A stretch of DNA of 8,303 nucleotides from Patescibacteria group bacterium. GTDB taxonomy: Bacteria > Patescibacteriota > Patescibacteriia > S139-126. A model generated the notes under the pieces. The model did no database searches. It was given only the letters and a program-made list of their open reading frames with translations, and was not told where the DNA came from. Location of the stretch: positions 1 through 8,303 of the forward strand of contig WFTD01000086.1 of assembly GCA_015485755.1 (NCBI GenBank), read 5' to 3'. Shown here piece after piece: positions 5,975-8,303 of the stretch. The stretch's first letter is position 1. Every line of letters begins with the position of its first letter. The translations under genes were made by a program, and so were the position numbers.

Positions 5975-6115
5975 TTACTGATTGCTAGCACAACACTGAC
6001 TAGCAGGCTTGCCTGAACCGCAACTGCAAGCAGCTTCCATTTTTTGCCCCTGGCAGCACTGCTCTTGGTTGTCAGAGGTGCGGCCACAATGAGGGCATAC
6101 ATACTGTTCTGCCAT
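5975..6115 (-). CDS. 46-residue Cys-rich zinc-ribbon / SEC-C motif protein
   Basis: ATG 6115 to TAA 5975 encodes 46 residues with eight Cys in four pairs: CPHC (7-10), CC (20-21), CSC (30-32) and CC (41-42). The second half, CSCGSGKPASQCC (30-42), has exactly the spacing of the SEC-C metal-binding motif (C-x-C-GSGK-x4-CC), known from the SecA C-terminus and from small bacterial proteins, which binds zinc. The first half looks like half of a zinc ribbon (YVCPHCG). It would be cytoplasmic and soluble, with no signal peptide. There is no Shine-Dalgarno; a 14-bp AT palindrome (6120-6133) sits just before the start. The terminator of the lytic transglycosylase gene lies upstream, so it is likely transcribed alone. 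Function is unknown: metal binding, or a protein-protein or ribosome-linked adaptor role, is inference. Confidence 0.8.
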   Translation of the reverse strand: MAEQYVCPHCGRTSDNQEQCCQGQKMEAACSCGSGKPASQCCASNQ

Positions 6116-6180
6116 ATATTTAATTTAAATTAACCATTCAATAAACGACCTTTGTGTTGTTAGTATATATCATTTATATA

Positions 6181-6211
6181 AGAAATAAAAGACTCCCATT
6201 CAAGGGAGTCT
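6181..6211 (-). terminator. Terminator overlapping the lytic transglycosylase stop codon
   Basis: On the minus strand AGACTCCC and GGGAGTCT form an 8-bp stem with a six-base loop (6190-6211), followed by TTTTATTTC. The stop codon TGA (6202-6200) lies in the loop region, so the last codons are part of the stem. Confidence 0.85.
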
Positions 6212-7207
6212 GTATTGCCAACCTTTTTTTTGTAAAAAAGACAAAAAATCATCAAATAAATAACTGGGGACTCTGATGGTATTTTTCCCGGCTGGCAGAA
6301 CACTGCGGCGATATTTGCCATTCAGCAATTTAAATAAATAATAATTGCCAAAACCAGAAACAACATCTCTCAAAGCAGTAGCTTGGGGAAGTAATACTTC
6401 TACCTCGTAACACTCAGTAAAAACTAAATGACTCCCAGAGGCAGAAAAATATTCAAGCCAATTTGTCTGCTCAACAATAAATTTTATTGCCAAAATATTA
6501 AAGAAATAAACAGAAGTCTCGGCCGGCAAACGCATACCAAAATATTTGTCATGGCCATTTCTTTTGATATACCGATCCAAACCGCTCTCGCCCATGTTAT
6601 AAGCAGCTGCCACCAACGGCCAATTATTATTGTACTTACCCCCCAAATAACGCAAATACCGAATGGCCGCCTCAGTTGATAATATCGGATCAAACCTCTC
6701 ATCAATCCACCAATTAACTTTCAGCCCATAACGCCTGGCTGTAGCTCTGCGAAATTGCCACATCCCTTTGGCTTGGGCGGATGACACAGCGGCAGGATCC
6801 AAAAAGCTCTCTGCTATTGCCATATAGAAAAAATCAGGGTGAAATTTTTTTGCTGTCAAAACCGGCTCTATCAATGGCCGCCACTCTTGCATTCTTTTGT
6901 TCATTATCAGCAACAACTCGCGCCTGCTTAAATACACAACCCTCTCAAACAACCTGGCCTTGCTGACTCTATCCAAAACAATCAAACTATCAGCAAAATA
7001 CAAACTGTCAGGCAAATTTATCCGCTTCAAAAAATAATACTCAAAATACCCCTCCCTCTGCTGTCGCAATGAGTCTTCAACCGCCTGCAGCCTTTCCTTT
7101 ATTTGTTGGTATTTGTGTTCCTTGCGTTCGCTTTTCTGCCAAATAACTATTGCCACAATAAACACTAAAAATATCTTGATAAATAAAGGCCAAAAATACT
7201 TGCGCAT
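6200..7207 (-). CDS. Membrane-anchored lytic transglycosylase (SLT/MltD-like)
   Basis: This 335-residue enzyme cleaves the MurNAc-GlcNAc bond of peptidoglycan, forming 1,6-anhydro ends, outside the membrane. An N-terminal helix (7-23) anchors it; residues 25-55 are charged and probably coiled-coil. The SLT domain spans about 108-255. It has the catalytic Glu in AIAESFLDP (E133), then AKGMWQF (146-152), the AAYNMGESGL motif (201-210) and ETSVYFFNILAIK (230-242), in the family 1/MltD order. Residues 265-316 resemble the beta-rich segment after the SLT domain of MltD, but no true LysM follows. The start at ATG 7207 is fixed by a strong Shine-Dalgarno. It diverges from dnaB and ends at its own terminator, so it is probably monocistronic. 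Likely roles are wall remodelling or opening the wall for surface or pilus structures; the sequence does not say which. Confidence 0.93.
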   Translation of the reverse strand: MRKYFWPLFIKIFLVFIVAIVIWQKSERKEHKYQQIKERLQAVEDSLRQQREGYFEYYFLKRINLPDSLYFADSLIVLDRVSKARLFERVVYLSRRELLLIMNKRMQEWRPLIEPVLTAKKFHPDFFYMAIAESFLDPAAVSSAQAKGMWQFRRATARRYGLKVNWWIDERFDPILSTEAAIRYLRYLGGKYNNNWPLVAAAYNMGESGLDRYIKRNGHDKYFGMRLPAETSVYFFNILAIKFIVEQTNWLEYFSASGSHLVFTECYEVEVLLPQATALRDVVSGFGNYYLFKLLNGKYRRSVLPAGKNTIRVPSYLFDDFLSFLQKKGWQYRLP

Positions 7208-7212
7208 AATTC

Positions 7213-7220
7213 CCTCCTTT
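7213..7220 (-). promoter_or_regulatory. Strong Shine-Dalgarno of the lytic transglycosylase gene
   Basis: AAAGGAGG on the minus strand lies 5 nt before the ATG at 7207. It is the only consensus ribosome binding site among the genes of this window. Confidence 0.9.
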
Positions 7221-7305
7221 GATTGTTAAAGTTCTTTGTTTATTTTACATACCTTAACTAAAATTGCTGTTTATGACAAGTGGATTAAATCTGTAAAAGA
7301 TTTTC

Positions 7306-7334
7306 TTGCCTATCTGCAATATTTTAACTAAAAT
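7306..7334 (+). promoter_or_regulatory. Promoter of dnaB
   Basis: TTGCCT (7306-7311) and TAAAAT (7329-7334) are separated by 17 nt. Transcription would start near 7341, giving a leader of about 17 nt with no Shine-Dalgarno. The minus-strand promoter of the divergent transglycosylase gene is less clear; TTGTCA at 7274-7279 is a possible -35 without a good -10. Confidence 0.5.
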
Positions 7335-7357
7335 AGTAATACTAATTTATCCAAAAT

Positions 7358-8303
7358 ATGGACAAACTTATTGAAAAATTACCTCCGCAGAATATTGAAG
7401 CGGAAATAAATGTGCTCGGATCATTGCTAATTGATAGCGACGCCTTTACCAGAATCGCTGACATTATCACCCCTGAAGACTTTTACAAAGAATTTCATCA
7501 AGATATTTTTGCCGCAATGACTGAACTTTATAGCGAACATGAACCAATTGATCTGGTAAGTTTAAGCAATAAACTTTCTGAAAAAAAACTACTGGAAAAA
7601 GTCGGGGGCAGGTCTTATCTAGCTGAACTGGCTAATGCAGTTGTAAGCTCAGCTAATATTGTTGCTTACGCTGAAATCATTCAAAAAAAAGCCGCTTTGC
7701 GCAAGCTTATCAAAGCGGCTCAAGAAATAGCGGCTCTAGGCTTTCAAGAAGACACCAAAGTGGAAAACCTGCTAGATGAAGCCGAACAGAAAATATTCCA
7801 AATATCCCAAAAACACCTCAAACAAAACTTTATCTCTGTTAAATCATTGCTTGATGGAACCTTTGAAAGAATTGACGACCTTCATCGCGACGGCGGCAAG
7901 GTTAGAGGTCTGCCAACTGGTTTTTATGATCTGGACAACAAATTAGCTGGCCTGCAACCGGCTGATCTAATAATTCTGGCAGCCAGACCGTCAATGGGTA
8001 AAACAACCTTTGCCCTTGACATTGCCAGACAAGTAGCCAAAAATAACCACCCCGTTGGAATTTTTTCCTTGGAAATGAGCAAAGAAATGTTAGTAGATAG
8101 AATGATATGCGCTGAAGCTGGGGTTGATCTATGGCGAATGCGAACCGGCAGGCTAAGCGAACAAGAGGATGATTTTACCAAAATCGGCCATGCTATGGCT
8201 GTTTTAGCTGAAGCGCCTATTTTTATTGATGATTCAGCTTCAGCCAATATAATGGAAGTCAGGACAAAAGCTAGGCGGCTGAAAGCAGAGCACGGCCTTG
8301 ATC
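7358..8303 (+). CDS. dnaB: Replicative DNA helicase DnaB (N-terminal 315 residues; continues past right edge)
   Basis: DnaB is the hexameric ring helicase that unwinds the replication fork 5' to 3' using ATP and recruits primase. Residues 8-110 are the N-terminal collar domain (LPPQNIEAEINVLGSLL). Residues 111-180 are the linker, and the RecA-like motor begins at about 182 (GLPTGFYDLDNKLAGL). Walker A is ARPSMGKT at 209-216, and the catalytic Glu is in FSLEMS (E239). The frame runs to the window edge before the Walker B DYLQ region, so the 3' part is missing. No intein or insertion is seen in the Walker A loop. ATG 7358 gives the usual N-terminus and there is no Shine-Dalgarno. Nothing about the gene is unusual. 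It is a standard housekeeping marker, suited to placing the organism by phylogeny. Confidence 0.97.
   Translation, partial: MDKLIEKLPPQNIEAEINVLGSLLIDSDAFTRIADIITPEDFYKEFHQDIFAAMTELYSEHEPIDLVSLSNKLSEKKLLEKVGGRSYLAELANAVVSSANIVAYAEIIQKKAALRKLIKAAQEIAALGFQEDTKVENLLDEAEQKIFQISQKHLKQNFISVKSLLDGTFERIDDLHRDGGKVRGLPTGFYDLDNKLAGLQPADLIILAARPSMGKTTFALDIARQVAKNNHPVGIFSLEMSKEMLVDRMICAEAGVDLWRMRTGRLSEQEDDFTKIGHAMAVLAEAPIFIDDSASANIMEVRTKARRLKAEHGLD

Noticed and set aside
7924..8247. 107-residue minus-strand frame opposite dnaB
   Set aside because: DnaB motifs are intact on the plus strand over the whole stretch, so this is a shadow.
1..8303. Recoded TGA (Gly) as in SR1/Gracilibacteria
   Set aside because: No reading frame here has an internal TGA and the transglycosylase gene ends with TGA inside a terminator.
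1..8303. CRISPR array, insertion sequence or transposase gene
   Set aside because: No regularly spaced repeats with unique spacers and no transposase motifs are present; the only direct repeat is the tRNA-Lys duplication.

Overview
The window looks like a chromosomal segment from a small-genome bacterium of the Candidate Phyla Radiation (Patescibacteria, Parcubacteria-like). This is an inference from gene style. It holds a long serine/threonine-rich right-handed beta-helix surface protein, a DUF916-like membrane protein with an added LysM, a stand-alone RRM protein, a tiny Cys-rich zinc-ribbon protein, a gene set almost without Shine-Dalgarno sequences, and moderately AT-rich DNA. TGA is used as a stop (at 6200-6202) and is absent inside the reading frames, so the standard bacterial code applies rather than the TGA=Gly code of SR1/Gracilibacteria.

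Region 1 (1-4896, minus strand) is a cell-surface operon read right to left. A good promoter (4868-4896) precedes a secreted WxL-like beta protein (4146-4817). A DUF916/WxLIP-like single-pass membrane protein with a C-terminal LysM follows (2959-4119). Last comes a very large membrane-anchored protein whose C-terminal half starts a parallel beta-helix and runs off the left edge (1-2898). The order WxL-like / WxL-interacting-like / large adhesin-like echoes the WxL loci of Firmicutes. I infer a surface-attachment or matrix apparatus. A weak terminator-like hairpin lies between the second and third genes and could lower expression of the giant gene.

Region 2 (4897-5580) holds a plus-strand RRM RNA-binding protein gene (5024-5299) with its own terminator, then a perfect 34-bp palindrome that works as a convergent terminator, then a minus-strand tRNA-Lys(UUU) gene with encoded CCA. 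Upstream of the tRNA, a second copy of its first 13 nucleotides plus its leader sits beside two small palindromes. This is a tRNA remnant or duplication scar.

Region 3 (5580-5974) has no convincing protein gene. It contains a 15-bp inverted repeat enclosing tandem TTGACA motifs, and a hairpin flanked by A8 and T6 that could terminate transcription both ways. An unannotated plus-strand small RNA is possible.

Region 4 (5975-8303) holds a 46-residue Cys-rich SEC-C/zinc-ribbon protein (minus), a membrane-anchored lytic transglycosylase (minus, with the only strong Shine-Dalgarno in the window), and, diverging from it, the N-terminal 315 residues of the replicative helicase DnaB (plus, cut by the right edge). 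The transglycosylase could open peptidoglycan for surface structures such as region 1, but nothing in the sequence links them directly.
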